The notes below the pieces were generated by a model. It was given only the letters and a program-made list of their open reading frames with translations, was not told the DNA's origin and did not search any database. Below, piece after piece: positions 9,326 through 17,399 of a DNA stretch of 54,213 nt. A program made the position numbers and the translations under genes. The stretch is from Bacillus marinisedimentorum (lineage in GTDB: Bacteria > Bacillota > Bacilli > Bacillales > Bacillaceae_O): assembly GCF_001644195.2 (NCBI RefSeq), contig NZ_LWBL02000035.1:1-54213 (forward strand), in the 5' to 3' direction. Numbering within the stretch: the first letter of the stretch is position 1; the number at the start of each line of letters is the position of its first letter.

Positions 9326-10111
9326 ATGTCAAATTCGATTTCCAATCTTTCCATGGCCTTCACCGTATTCTTCATTCTGATACCGATGATGTTATCCTAT
9401 TGGTATGCTCTTGGCTTATCAAGGGCCGTCCTCTGGTCTTCGATAAGAGGGTCTATCCAGCTGGTGGCAATCGGGTTCGTTTTGACCTACTTATTTGATT
9501 TGCCGCCGGGTATCGGTATCTTTATCATGCTCATGGTTATGATTACCGTTGCGAGCCTTCATGCTGCGAAGAAGGCTCAGGATTTGCCGCACGTGAAAAT
9601 GGCGCTATTCGGAGTCATCACCCTTATTGAAACGGGCGTACTTGGCATGTGGCTGGTATTTGGGATGGCAGAATTCACAGCGGAACAGGTCATACCGATG
9701 AGCGGCATGGTCATCGGTAACAGTATGGTGGCAGCGGGTCTCGCCCTTGACCGGATCCAGGATGAATTCACGGAAGGAAAGGGTAGAATCCTTGCCGCCC
9801 TGTCACTAGGCGCGACACCGAAGCAGGCCTCTCAGCTCATTCTTAGAAAGACGCTGCAGGCAGCGATGATACCGAACATTGACGGATTGAAAACGATTGG
9901 GCTTGTCCAGCTGCCAGGGATGATGACAGGCCTTATTCTCGGCGGAGCTGATCCCCTGACGGCAATAAGGTATCAAATTGTCATTTCCCTCAGTATTTTT
10001 TCGGCCGTGTCAGTCAGCGCCATGCTTGTTACGCTGATCATGTATCGTGTATTCTTTAATAAGCAGATGCAGCTTCGCGATTTTTCAATAGATAACCAGG
10101 GAGGCAGATAA
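9326..10111 (+). CDS. ABC transporter permease, FetB/UPF0014 family
   Basis: A 261-residue integral membrane protein with about seven hydrophobic segments. The family signature region GNSMVAAGLALDRIQDEF lies mid-protein, and SLGATPKQASQLILRKTLQAAMIPNIDGLKTIGLVQLPGMMTGLILGGADP is strongly conserved in UPF0014. In E. coli the homologue FetB works with FetA in iron homeostasis, and plant relatives act in metal tolerance. The ATG follows AAGGAGCACATGTT. The next gene starts two bases after the stop, so the three genes form one operon. Confidence 0.9.
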   Translation: MSNSISNLSMAFTVFFILIPMMLSYWYALGLSRAVLWSSIRGSIQLVAIGFVLTYLFDLPPGIGIFIMLMVMITVASLHAAKKAQDLPHVKMALFGVITLIETGVLGMWLVFGMAEFTAEQVIPMSGMVIGNSMVAAGLALDRIQDEFTEGKGRILAALSLGATPKQASQLILRKTLQAAMIPNIDGLKTIGLVQLPGMMTGLILGGADPLTAIRYQIVISLSIFSAVSVSAMLVTLIMYRVFFNKQMQLRDFSIDNQGGR

Positions 10112-10112
10112 A

Positions 10113-10427
10113 ATGGCTATTGCTGATGTAACCGTAATCCCAATTGGCACTGAAACGCCAAGTGTAAGTGAATATGTTGCAGATTTGCAGAAAATCTTGA
10201 AACAATATGAAGCTGAAGGGAAAATCTCTTTTCGGCTTACTCCTATGAATACATTAATCGAAGGGGAGCTTTCGACCCTGTTTGAGGTCATCCAATCGAT
10301 ACATGAAGCACCTTTTCAAAAAGGGATAAAGCGGGTGGCTACGAATATCCGTATTGATGACCGGCGCGATAAGGCTTCATCAATGACATCAAAGCTTGAA
10401 AGCGTTGAAAACAGATTGAAATCATGA
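10113..10427 (+). CDS. yqgV: thiamine-binding protein, MTH1187/YqgV family
   Basis: A 104-residue single-domain protein. ADVTVIPIGTETPSVSEYVADL, FRLTPMNTLIEGELSTLFEVIQSIHE and GIKRVATNIRIDDRRD match the MTH1187/YkoF-like fold that binds thiamine or its pyrimidine moiety. Homologues are stand-alone cytoplasmic proteins. The gene begins directly after the FetB-like permease stop, preceded by GGGAGGCAGATAAA, and is surely co-transcribed with the transporter. This raises the possibility that the transporter handles thiamine or a metal-thiamine-linked ligand. A bidirectional terminator follows. Confidence 0.88.
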   Translation: MAIADVTVIPIGTETPSVSEYVADLQKILKQYEAEGKISFRLTPMNTLIEGELSTLFEVIQSIHEAPFQKGIKRVATNIRIDDRRDKASSMTSKLESVENRLKS

Positions 10428-10432
10428 AATGT

Positions 10433-10462
10433 AAAAAGGACAGCCGCCCGGCTGCCCTTTTC
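10433..10462. terminator. bidirectional terminator between yqgV and yqgW
   Basis: AAAAAGGACAGCCG / CGGCTGCCCTTTT hairpin with A-tract on one side and T-tract on the other, between two converging genes. Confidence 0.82.
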
Positions 10463-10482
10463 AATCTTTCAAATGTCGTTTC

Positions 10483-10665
10483 TCAATGTGAGGTTCCGCC
10501 TCCGCTGGTAATAAGGCTGACCAGCGTATTGATTGTGAACCAGCCGAAAACAGCGACTGTAAGGACCGTAAATACTACAGCAAGGAAGTTTTTACGGCGG
10601 ATTTCACGGAAGAAACCAAGCAATGCAATGATCGTTACCAGTCCGAAAATAATGACAAGACCCAT
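10483..10665 (-). CDS. yqgW: YqgW-like membrane protein (DUF2759)
   Basis: A 60-residue protein with two hydrophobic segments (about residues 2-18 and 27-50) flanking the basic turn REIRRKN, ending in a Gly-rich tail. This matches DUF2759 and the position of B. subtilis yqgW between yqgV and yqgX. The ATG is preceded by AGGGGGAATTATC. Function is not established. Confidence 0.82.
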   Translation of the reverse strand: MGLVIIFGLVTIIALLGFFREIRRKNFLAVVFTVLTVAVFGWFTINTLVSLITSGGGTSH

Positions 10666-10772
10666 GATAATTCCCCCTATTGGTTAATAGCATCATATCC
10701 AGTGTTGGATCACAGGCACCAAATTATGTATACAATATTGATACACTCTTAATTATTTTAAACGTTTTCGAT

Positions 10773-11264
10773 TTATTTGTCGAGATTTAAAAATTTGATT
10801 GTGATGCTGTATGCTTTCGCAAAACGTTCCATCAACTCTTTGTGCTGCCTGTCATACAGATAAACCGTATGCTCTCCGTCTGTATCTTTTGCAATCAAAT
10901 GCTCTTGCATTTGATGCAAAGCCATCTGAATTTGTTTGCTGTCCCCCTCTTTAATTTGAAATCCATCGGCCATTTCGGCATAGACGTAGCGCCCGCCCGC
11001 CTGTGATTCAAAGCCATAATCGAAAAACAGGGGAGTGACCGCACCATCCGTAATCAGAATAAGTGTATAGGTTTCATTATACAGGTTACGGGATTGCCAG
11101 GTTTCCTCAAGTTGGCCGGCTTCCTCAGGGCTTTCCACGATAAATAATAAATCATCCCTGTCAAACACGCGGGCCCGGGCGGCAGACTCCTTGATAATGC
11201 CGCTGATCGATCCAGCATGAAGAGCTCCCGGATCGGACATTTCCACACCGTAACAAATGAGCAA
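10773..11264 (-). CDS. unrecognised 163-residue cytoplasmic protein
   Basis: I do not recognise this family. The protein has no membrane segment or signal peptide. The first half looks alpha/beta (LLICYGVEM near the start, DDLLFIVESPEEA, YTLILITDGAVTPLFFDYGF) and the C-terminal part amphipathic. I chose the TTG start at 11264 because AAAAGGAGG sits nine bases before it; the open frame extends upstream to another TTG without an SD. It is transcribed divergently from yqgX with 83 bases between start codons. B. subtilis has no gene here. The sequence looks normally coding (long frame, clear SD). Confidence 0.7.
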   Translation of the reverse strand: MLICYGVEMSDPGALHAGSISGIIKESAARARVFDRDDLLFIVESPEEAGQLEETWQSRNLYNETYTLILITDGAVTPLFFDYGFESQAGGRYVYAEMADGFQIKEGDSKQIQMALHQMQEHLIAKDTDGEHTVYLYDRQHKELMERFAKAYSITIKFLNLDK

Positions 11265-11347
11265 CTCGGGTGCCCTCCTTTTAAAGTTTGTTTTCTTTAG
11301 TGTAAAATAAGGAGATGGAACTTGCAATTGACAACGGAGGGATCATT

Positions 11348-11989
11348 ATGAAATGGGAACAAATCCCGCTTGGACCGCTGCAGACGAATGCCTATGTACT
11401 TTCAAATGAAAAGGGCGAGTGCCTGATTTTTGACCCGGGGGCAGAAGGGTCAAAATTGAGCGCACTTTTAAAGGAACAGAACCTGAAACCGCTTGCCGTA
11501 TTGCTTACCCATGCCCATTTTGACCATATCGGCGCATTGAGCAGAATCCGGTCTGAATACAACATTCCGGTATACTTGCACAAAGAGGAAAAAGATTGGC
11601 TCGCAGATCCTGAATTGAATGGCTCTGCCTTATTCATGATAGGGAATCCAGTAAGTGCCGATCCTGCTGATCACTTAATTGAAGCTGAAGGCCGGATCAC
11701 AATAGGTCCTTTTTCGATGCAAGTGTTTGAAACACCGGGACATTCTCCTGGAAGTGTATCATTTTATTTTGCGGATGAGGGAATCGCGTTTTCGGGTGAT
11801 GCACTATTTGCAGGCAGCATCGGCAGGACGGATCTTCCCGGCGGCAATCATGATCAACTCATCGAAAGCATCCATAAGAAGCTTCTTGTTTTGCCAGAGA
11901 ATACAACAGTGGCACCTGGACACGGGCCTGAGACTACGATAGCAAATGAAATGGACGGGAACCCTTTTTTGAACGGATTTGATTTTTAG
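11348..11989 (+). CDS. yqgX: metallo-beta-lactamase-fold hydrolase, YqgX
   Basis: A 213-residue member of the glyoxalase II-like metallohydrolases. The binuclear metal site shows THAHFDHIGAL, then ETPGHSPGS, a bridging Asp in FSGDALFAGSIGRTDLPGG, and a final His in VAPGHGPET. It is shorter than glyoxalase II and lacks its C-terminal helical domain. In B. subtilis YqgX has been linked to bacillithiol-dependent methylglyoxal detoxification, which I recall but cannot test here. The ATG follows ACGGAGGGATCATT; a longer in-frame start overlaps the divergent promoter and was rejected. Confidence 0.9.
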   Translation: MKWEQIPLGPLQTNAYVLSNEKGECLIFDPGAEGSKLSALLKEQNLKPLAVLLTHAHFDHIGALSRIRSEYNIPVYLHKEEKDWLADPELNGSALFMIGNPVSADPADHLIEAEGRITIGPFSMQVFETPGHSPGSVSFYFADEGIAFSGDALFAGSIGRTDLPGGNHDQLIESIHKKLLVLPENTTVAPGHGPETTIANEMDGNPFLNGFDF

Positions 11990-12065
11990 AAACCTCTTGT
12001 TACAAGGGATCAGCCGCTCTTGGCCAGAAAGAAATTTCCTTGTCAACTGAGAACCCGGCTAATGC

Positions 12066-12136
12066 CAATAAAGAAAACTCGCCGATTGGCGAGCCTTTAG
12101 GCGAAGACAGAGGCGTAGTTGCCCTTGTCTATATTG
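12066..12136 (-). repeat. family B terminator-like repeat, copy 3 (inverted)
   Basis: On the minus strand this reads GGGCAACTACGCCTCTGTC, then TTCGCCTAAAGG, CTCGCCAATCGGCGAG and TTTTCTTTAT. It is the cleanest copy of the element and the only one in reverse orientation. It lies 77 bases after the yqgX stop, so in this orientation it would not terminate yqgX. Confidence 0.78.
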
Positions 12137-12198
12137 TTAAAATTGACCGCTGCGTCGAAATATTCCCTTGCTGGCAATTTACACTTTCCTTTAAGGTG

Positions 12199-12227
12199 AA
12201 AAAAGGCCCTTTCCAGATGGAAAGGGC
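12199..12227 (-). terminator. terminator-like hairpin reading leftward
   Basis: GCCCTTTCC-ATCT-GGAAAGGGC followed by CTTTTTT on the minus strand. No minus-strand gene lies immediately to its right, so the transcript it would stop is unknown. Confidence 0.5.
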
Positions 12228-12342
12228 ATAGGGATATTTGCTTGCTTTGTTGGGATGAGCAGCCTGGTTGAACGGCTGCTATAAGATATTTATATATAAA
12301 TATTAACACGATGTCAATAATGAAAAATGAAAAGGTGTATTT

Positions 12343-13461
12343 ATGAATGAACAGCTGAAGAAATTATTTATGGAAAACCGCGGCCGGCCGGTTTCTTATG
12401 CCGACTTTATGGAAACGGCCCTTTACGACCCGGATTTAGGCTACTATTCCAATCCGGCAGTAAAAGTCGGAAAAACCGGTGACTTTTATACATCCCCATC
12501 CATCCACCAGGTATTCGGCGCGATGTTCGCCTCTGTTTTCATCAATGTGATCGAATCACATGGCATCGCTCCAAGGATTGCTGAATTCGGAGGCGGCACG
12601 GGGACCTTTGCCGGCGCGGTGCTAAATGCCTGGAAAGAGAAAGCGCCGGAAACGTTTAATGAACTCGAGTATATTGTGATTGAACGCAGTCAGTATCATC
12701 GAAACATGATCAAAGAGCGAATGGGCGTTGACAAGGTAAAGGTGTTTTCAACTCTGGAAGAGGCAAAACGCCATTTTCCTGCATTTGAAGGTATTGTGTT
12801 TTCCAATGAACTGCTTGATGCATTTCCGGTCGATGTCGTGAAACAGACCGAAGAAGGACTTCAAGAAGTGAGGCTGATCTGCGGCAGTTCGGGTGATTTG
12901 GCGGAAACGCTTGTCCCGGCGACGGCCGTCTACAGCAAATGGATTGACAAATACCATCGTTTGCCGCTGACTGCCGGGCAGAGGATCGAAATCCCCCTCC
13001 ATATGGAAAAATGGATTACGGACATTTCTGCTTGGCTGTCAAGAGGGTATGTGTTCACGGTCGATTACGGCTATACAGCGGAAGAATGGCAGCATCCTGC
13101 CCGTAAGGACGGGAGCCTGCGCGGATATAAGGAGCATATGCTAATCCCAAAGCCGTATGAGAATCCCGGTGCGATGGATATCACCTCGCACGTTCATTGG
13201 GATGCATTTGCCGCAATAGGCAGGGAACAGGGCCTGGAATTGCTCAAACGCATGAAACAGCGTGACTTCTTGCTTGAAGCCGGTATACTTAAAGAGTTGC
13301 AGGAAAACTATGATCCAAATCCTTTTTCGGAAAAGAGCAGGCAAAACCGTGCAATCCGTTCTTTTTTGATGGATGGGGATATCAGCAGTTCCTTTGATGT
13401 ATATATACAGGGGAAGGGACTTGTCGAGGGGGAAAGAGATATTTTCCCGGCTGGTTCGTGA
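12343..13461 (+). CDS. SAM-dependent methyltransferase, MidA/NDUFAF7 type (DUF185)
   Basis: A 372-residue protein of the DUF185/COG1565 family. The N-terminal SYADFMETALYDPDLGYYSN and KVGKTGDFYTSPSIHQVFG are family hallmarks. The SAM-binding glycine motif is AEFGGGTGTFAGAVL (about residues 84-98), followed by VFSNELLDAFPVD and FTVDYGYTAEEW. The mitochondrial homologue NDUFAF7 methylates an arginine of complex I; the bacterial substrate is unknown. The ATG follows AAAAGGTGTATTT. This gene is not in the B. subtilis interval but occurs at this place in other Bacillus as far as I recall. It converges on yqgY at a shared terminator. Confidence 0.88.
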   Translation: MNEQLKKLFMENRGRPVSYADFMETALYDPDLGYYSNPAVKVGKTGDFYTSPSIHQVFGAMFASVFINVIESHGIAPRIAEFGGGTGTFAGAVLNAWKEKAPETFNELEYIVIERSQYHRNMIKERMGVDKVKVFSTLEEAKRHFPAFEGIVFSNELLDAFPVDVVKQTEEGLQEVRLICGSSGDLAETLVPATAVYSKWIDKYHRLPLTAGQRIEIPLHMEKWITDISAWLSRGYVFTVDYGYTAEEWQHPARKDGSLRGYKEHMLIPKPYENPGAMDITSHVHWDAFAAIGREQGLELLKRMKQRDFLLEAGILKELQENYDPNPFSEKSRQNRAIRSFLMDGDISSSFDVYIQGKGLVEGERDIFPAGS

Positions 13462-13466
13462 CAATT

Positions 13467-13499
13467 AAAAAACGGAGGGCAATTTGCCCTCCGTTTTTT
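13467..13499. terminator. bidirectional terminator between the MidA-type gene and yqgY
   Basis: A perfect AAAAAACGGAGGGCAA / TTGCCCTCCGTTTTTT palindrome lies between the stop codons of converging genes, touching the yqgY stop. Confidence 0.92.
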
Positions 13500-13740
13500 A
13501 ATGTCCTGCTCCAGGAGTCATCATGAACGTTGTCCAATATGTAAACCCGACAAAAAAGATGGTGAGATAAGCGCCGAAGATGTAAATGTACATACGTTCA
13601 GATAAATGCAAGTAGCTTAGAGCGATAAAGAATCCTGTTTGACCGAAAAACAGCATGGCCATTGTTTCCATACCGCCGACAAAGGACATGATCGCTATGA
13701 TTCCGGTCCAGAATCCTAACACACGATACATTTTTTCCAT
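13498..13740 (-). CDS. yqgY: YqgY-like membrane protein (DUF2626)
   Basis: An 80-residue protein with three hydrophobic segments (about residues 7-22, 26-45 and 49-72), basic-poor loops and the tail MMTPGAGH. It matches DUF2626 in length, topology and location. The ATG follows AAAGGAGGGTAAGCAC, a strong SD. Its function is unknown. It abuts the regulator gene upstream but has its own 100-base leader. Confidence 0.85.
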   Translation of the reverse strand: MEKMYRVLGFWTGIIAIMSFVGGMETMAMLFFGQTGFFIALSYLHLSERMYIYIFGAYLTIFFVGFTYWTTFMMTPGAGH

Positions 13741-13840
13741 GTGCTTACCCTCCTTTGTGCACTCTTTTCCACCATGTTTACATTATAAAGGACAACAAAC
13801 ATGATTGTAAACTAACTTTGTTTTTTTTACAGCAATATTA

Positions 13841-14554
13841 TTAGTTGGTGACAACCGCTTTATACGTACAAGCTGCACAACCGTCTGTCATTCTTTCCTG
13901 CTGCTTCAGATCAACCGGCTCATCCTTGAAAACCTCTTCAAAAATTCCGTAGAAGAAGGAATGGTGCATCGTGCAAACCGGATGGCCGTTTTCGGAATCG
14001 GCAACTTCCTTGAATGGGCAGTTATATACGGTAAAGAAAATGGTTGAACCGTCTTCAATAACCTCGAACTCAGGATAAAAGCCCTGCATGGAGGAAGCGC
14101 TTTTGACAAGTGCAAGCTTTTCCTCAAACGTCATCTCTTCACGGTTTGTGTTAGAGCGGTATTTGCTTTCCTGTTCCACCATTTCATGGCCGAAGCGCCT
14201 GCCTGTCTGGTAAAGCGCATTTTGGCCTTCCTCACCAAGAGAAAGCAGGGAGTCGATCGCAATGGAAGCAAGCAGCTTATAATCACGGAATGGGAAATTC
14301 AGCTGGACGACTTCATCGCTTAGACGGTATAAACGGCTCGGACGGCCGCCTTTTCCGGTTTTCTTCGTTTCTGAAACAAGCATACTGACATCTTCAAGCT
14401 TTGAAAGGTGCAGGCGCGCCACATTCGGATGGATGTTGAATGAATCGGCGATTTCCTGGACGGTCACTTCTTTATGCATCCGTGTAATATATTGATATAT
14501 GGAAAAACGTGTTGGATCAGCCAGGACACTTGTCACTTTCAGTGTTTGCTCCAT
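13841..14554 (-). CDS. HTH transcriptional regulator with C-terminal Cys cluster (COG2345/SufR-like)
   Basis: A 237-residue two-domain regulator. Residues about 1-80 form a winged helix (LADPTRFSIYQYITR, EVTVQEIADSFNIHPNVARLHLSKLE, then the wing KTGKGGRPSRLYRL). The C-terminal half carries Cys residues in NCPFKE, GHPVCTMHH and GCAACTYK, the pattern used for a metal or Fe-S cluster in SufR-like ArsR-type regulators. The start was set at ATG 14554, six bases after AGAGGTG; a GTG three codons earlier overlaps that SD. Regulon unknown. It is located beside tRNA-Gln and comG, but there is no evidence that it controls competence. Confidence 0.8.
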   Translation of the reverse strand: MEQTLKVTSVLADPTRFSIYQYITRMHKEVTVQEIADSFNIHPNVARLHLSKLEDVSMLVSETKKTGKGGRPSRLYRLSDEVVQLNFPFRDYKLLASIAIDSLLSLGEEGQNALYQTGRRFGHEMVEQESKYRSNTNREEMTFEEKLALVKSASSMQGFYPEFEVIEDGSTIFFTVYNCPFKEVADSENGHPVCTMHHSFFYGIFEEVFKDEPVDLKQQERMTDGCAACTYKAVVTN

Positions 14555-14815
14555 AATGGTCACCTCTGGATTTCGTTTTGTTGGTTCAATTATAATACAG
14601 GGATTTAAGCATTTAAATGGTTATTACTACGAATACAGTAGTTGTAAGAATTCGTTCACATTTAAACGGTATAAATGTACATATAATATACACAATTGTT
14701 GACCAATCGATATATATTCAATTCAGTAAGCAGGGGACGTAAGCGTTACGTTTTGTTTTTCGTCTTCAAAATGAAGGATCTGATAATATTGCGGACATCA
14801 ACAGCCTGCTTTCAG

Positions 14816-14965
14816 CAAGTCGTCCGGGATTCTCCCTGGTACTATCGCTTGCTGATCTCCGGTGTCCGCTTTTCCTGCAGGACAATTGGCATCCGCTGAA
14901 TACCACCGAACGGAGAAATTGCGAGTGCATTTTCGAGGAGCTAGCGCATGCCTCTCCAATTAAAC
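14816..14965 (-). repeat. degenerate family A-like remnant
   Basis: Between the regulator and tRNA-Gln (14555-15116) I see no gene. This part holds TTTTCCTGCAGGAC, TTTTCGAGGAGC and CGCATGCCTCTCCAATTAA, resembling the minus-orientation copy at the left edge but heavily diverged. Confidence 0.35.
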
Positions 14966-15004
14966 TTGGGGTAAAGTAACAACTCATTTCAGCTCAGTCT
15001 AAAT

Positions 15005-15035
15005 GAAAAAGCCCGCCCTTTGAAAAGAAAGGCGG
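15005..15035 (-). terminator. terminator of tRNA-Gln
   Basis: On the minus strand CCGCCTTT-CTTTTC-AAAGGGCGG is followed by GCTTTTTC, about 80 bases downstream of the tRNA 3' end. Confidence 0.7.
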
Positions 15036-15116
15036 TCTTCAAAAGTGCACTTCAGATACTCGCATCGAGTTTTTGTGCAAACGGCACAAAAGAAGGTAAC
15101 GCAAAAAAGGAGTTTA

Positions 15117-15188
15117 CTGGGCTAGCTGGATTCGAACCAGCGCATCACGGAGTCAAAGTCCGTTGCCTTACCGCTTGGCTATAGCCCA
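15117..15188 (-). tRNA. tRNA-Gln (anticodon TTG)
   Basis: A 72-base cloverleaf. The acceptor is TGGGCTA / TAGCCCA with discriminator G. The D arm is GCC-AAGCGGTAA-GGC, the anticodon arm ACGGA-CTTTGAC-TCCGT with anticodon TTG, and the T arm GCTGG-TTCGAAT-CCAGC. The next bases are TAA, so CCA is not encoded and must be added. It reads CAA, and CAG by wobble. It is a lone tRNA gene divergent from comGA with about 107 bases between; I recall a single tRNA-Gln near comG in B. subtilis too. Confidence 0.97.
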
Positions 15189-15295
15189 ATCTTCTTTTAG
15201 TATGTTGACCAAAAAGTTAATGTTTATACAGAAATTCGAGGATTTCTATAAAAAAGGTGGAATGTTTCATCTATACCACGAAGGGCAGGTGAACG

Positions 15296-16354
15296 ATTAC
15301 GATCATAGAAAAGAAAGGGCGTGAACTGATCAAGCGGGCAGCTGAAATGGGGGCGACCGATATCCATCTTCTACCGGAGGGACCTGATGTACTGATCCAA
15401 TTCAGAATAGCGGACAAAATGTACAGCCAGGAATGCCTGCCGGCAGCGCAATACGATAAAATGGCAGCTCATTTCAAGTTTTTGGCCGGGCTTGACATCG
15501 GTGAAAAGAGACGACCGCAAAGCGGATCCTTTTCTGTCGAAATAAATAACCGGGCATTTGACTTACGGGTCTCATCTCTTCCTTCTATATACAGGGAGAG
15601 CATTGTCCTCCGTCTTATGCAGGAGAGGCTCGTACCGCTTCTGAAATTATCCCTGTTTCCTGCAGATGTTAAACTGCTGGGCGGCTTTATCAGAAAACGC
15701 GCAGGTCTTCTCATATTGACAGGCCCCACAGGTTCTGGAAAAACAACAACGCTTTATACGCTGATTGAAAAGGCACAAAGGGATTTCATGAGGAAAATCA
15801 TCACGCTTGAAGACCCGGTCGAAAAAAAGGCAAGCGGCGTCCTGCAGGTTCAAATTAATGAAAAAGCCGGGATAACCTATGCGGCCGGATTGAAAGCGGC
15901 CCTCCGCCATGATCCCGATTTAATCATGGTGGGTGAAATCCGTGATGCTGAGACAGCTGCAATAGCTGTGCGTGCAGCTCTGACCGGTCATCTGGTCATG
16001 ACGACGATGCACACGAAAAACACGGCGGGAGCCCTTAATCGGCTCATCGATTTCGGCATTCCGAAAGAGGATTTGAAACAAACGCTGATTGCGGTTACAG
16101 CACAGCGACTGGTCGATCTGGAGTGCCGGTTGTGCAGGAGCTCATGTTCGGTCCATTGCCGGCGGTTACGCCCATATTCACGGGCAGGAATTTATGAAAT
16201 GCTTTATGGAAAGGATCTGGAAAACGCATTCCGCCTGCAAGGGAACCCGCTTTCCATTACCCGCAGCCTCGCAAATCGCCACCGGAAAGCATTTGCGCTT
16301 GGCTTTATATCCGCTGAGCGGCTGAATGAGTTCAAGGCGGATGAATATGCGTAG
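15296..16354 (+). CDS. comGA: ComGA, competence traffic ATPase (probable ATT start)
   Basis: A 352-residue secretion-type ATPase that powers assembly of the ComGC pseudopilus for DNA uptake. Walker A is GPTGSGKTT (residues 143-151), the Asp box ITLEDPVE, Walker B DLIMVGEIRDAETA, and the His box TGHLVMTTMHT. A Cys-rich stretch (CRLCRSSCSVHC) lies near residue 280. The first ATG (15347) would remove residues that align with B. subtilis ComGA. The frame is open back to a stop at 15290 and contains no ATG, GTG or TTG there. ATT at 15296, after GCAGGTGAACG, aligns with the B. subtilis start (TIIEKKGRELI versus DSIEKVSKNLI). The start is inferred; the gene is certain. Confidence 0.95.
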   Translation: MTIIEKKGRELIKRAAEMGATDIHLLPEGPDVLIQFRIADKMYSQECLPAAQYDKMAAHFKFLAGLDIGEKRRPQSGSFSVEINNRAFDLRVSSLPSIYRESIVLRLMQERLVPLLKLSLFPADVKLLGGFIRKRAGLLILTGPTGSGKTTTLYTLIEKAQRDFMRKIITLEDPVEKKASGVLQVQINEKAGITYAAGLKAALRHDPDLIMVGEIRDAETAAIAVRAALTGHLVMTTMHTKNTAGALNRLIDFGIPKEDLKQTLIAVTAQRLVDLECRLCRSSCSVHCRRLRPYSRAGIYEMLYGKDLENAFRLQGNPLSITRSLANRHRKAFALGFISAERLNEFKADEYA

Positions 16355-17381
16355 AAACCGGTTATCCATGCAGGATAAAGCAGCCATCCTGACAAGACTC
16401 GGAGCTCTTTTCAATAATGGATATCCGCTGGCCCGGGGCCTGGAGTTTTTAGCGCTTACAGAAGGAGACGTGCAGCAGCGGCAGATCGAAAAGATTATCC
16501 GGGATTTGAAAGCGGGTGAGCGGCTGCCGGATTCATTCCGACATATCGGATTGCCTGCTGATATAACAGGTGCCCTTTACTTTTCGGAAAAGCACGGCAA
16601 TCTTGGATCTGTACTGACTGTGTCTGGAACTTCACTATCCAAAAGGGCTGCTCACTTGAAAAAACTGTTTAAAATTCTCCGTTATCCGATCTTTCTCCTT
16701 GGGGTGATCATCATTATGTTCATTGCCCTCTATGGTTTTTTATTCCCATCTTTCCTGAATTTTTTTAATGCCGCTAGAATGGATCTCCCTGTGTTCACAA
16801 GATATACAATGATGTCGATCAGACTTGCTCCATTTTTATTGGCTGCAATCCTCTTGATGATCAGCTTGCTCGTTATCCGCTTTAACTCTTTGAGAAAGAA
16901 GGAACCTCCAGCAAGGCTTGCAGCAAAAGCTGCGCGCTTACCTGTAATCGGCCGGCTTGTATCCATTTCGCTAACTTACTATTTCGCCCTTCATTTCGGC
17001 ACCTTGCTTAATAGCGGACTTTCTTACTTAGAGGCATTGACCGTTTTTGCAGATCAGCATTACTTTTCTTACTTTCAGCAGGAGGGGCTCCATCTGCAGG
17101 CAGAGCTTAAGCAGGGAAAAGAATTTCAAGAAGTTATCGGGGAGCGGGGCAGTTATGAGAAGGCGCTCCCCGCTTTGATCATTCACGGACAGGCCAATGG
17201 AACACTTGGCGATGAACTGATTCAATACAGTGAACAGTTGCTGGAAGATTTTGAGGAACGCTTGGAGCGGCTGTTTTCGCTCATCCAGCCGCTTCTGTTT
17301 GGCCTGGTGGCCATGTTGATCATATTGCTGTTCACGTCTGTCATGTTGCCGATGCTCCAATTTATCAAAACAGTTTCGTAA
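16347..17381 (+). CDS. comGB: ComGB, competence pseudopilus membrane platform
   Basis: A 344-residue polytopic protein of the GspF/PilC family, with two related halves each holding GspF-type helices. Hydrophobic segments are near residues 115-140, 155-180 and at the C-terminus (LLFGLVAMLIILLFTSVMLPM). It anchors ComGA and guides ComGC polymerisation. The start at 16347, six bases after AAGGCGG, overlaps the last eight bases of comGA. Two other in-frame ATG codons lie 6 and 21 bases upstream. Confidence 0.93.
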   Translation: MRRNRLSMQDKAAILTRLGALFNNGYPLARGLEFLALTEGDVQQRQIEKIIRDLKAGERLPDSFRHIGLPADITGALYFSEKHGNLGSVLTVSGTSLSKRAAHLKKLFKILRYPIFLLGVIIIMFIALYGFLFPSFLNFFNAARMDLPVFTRYTMMSIRLAPFLLAAILLMISLLVIRFNSLRKKEPPARLAAKAARLPVIGRLVSISLTYYFALHFGTLLNSGLSYLEALTVFADQHYFSYFQQEGLHLQAELKQGKEFQEVIGERGSYEKALPALIIHGQANGTLGDELIQYSEQLLEDFEERLERLFSLIQPLLFGLVAMLIILLFTSVMLPMLQFIKTVS

Positions 17382-17399
17382 CGGTCAGGAGGAAATGTA

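Noticed and set aside
15190-15295. ComK box (AAAA-N5-TTTT pair) upstream of comGA
   Set aside because: A- and T-runs exist (CCAAAAAGTTAATGTTTA, ATAAAAAAGG) but no pair matches the spacing convincingly, so I do not annotate it, although ComK control is expected from knowledge of the operon.
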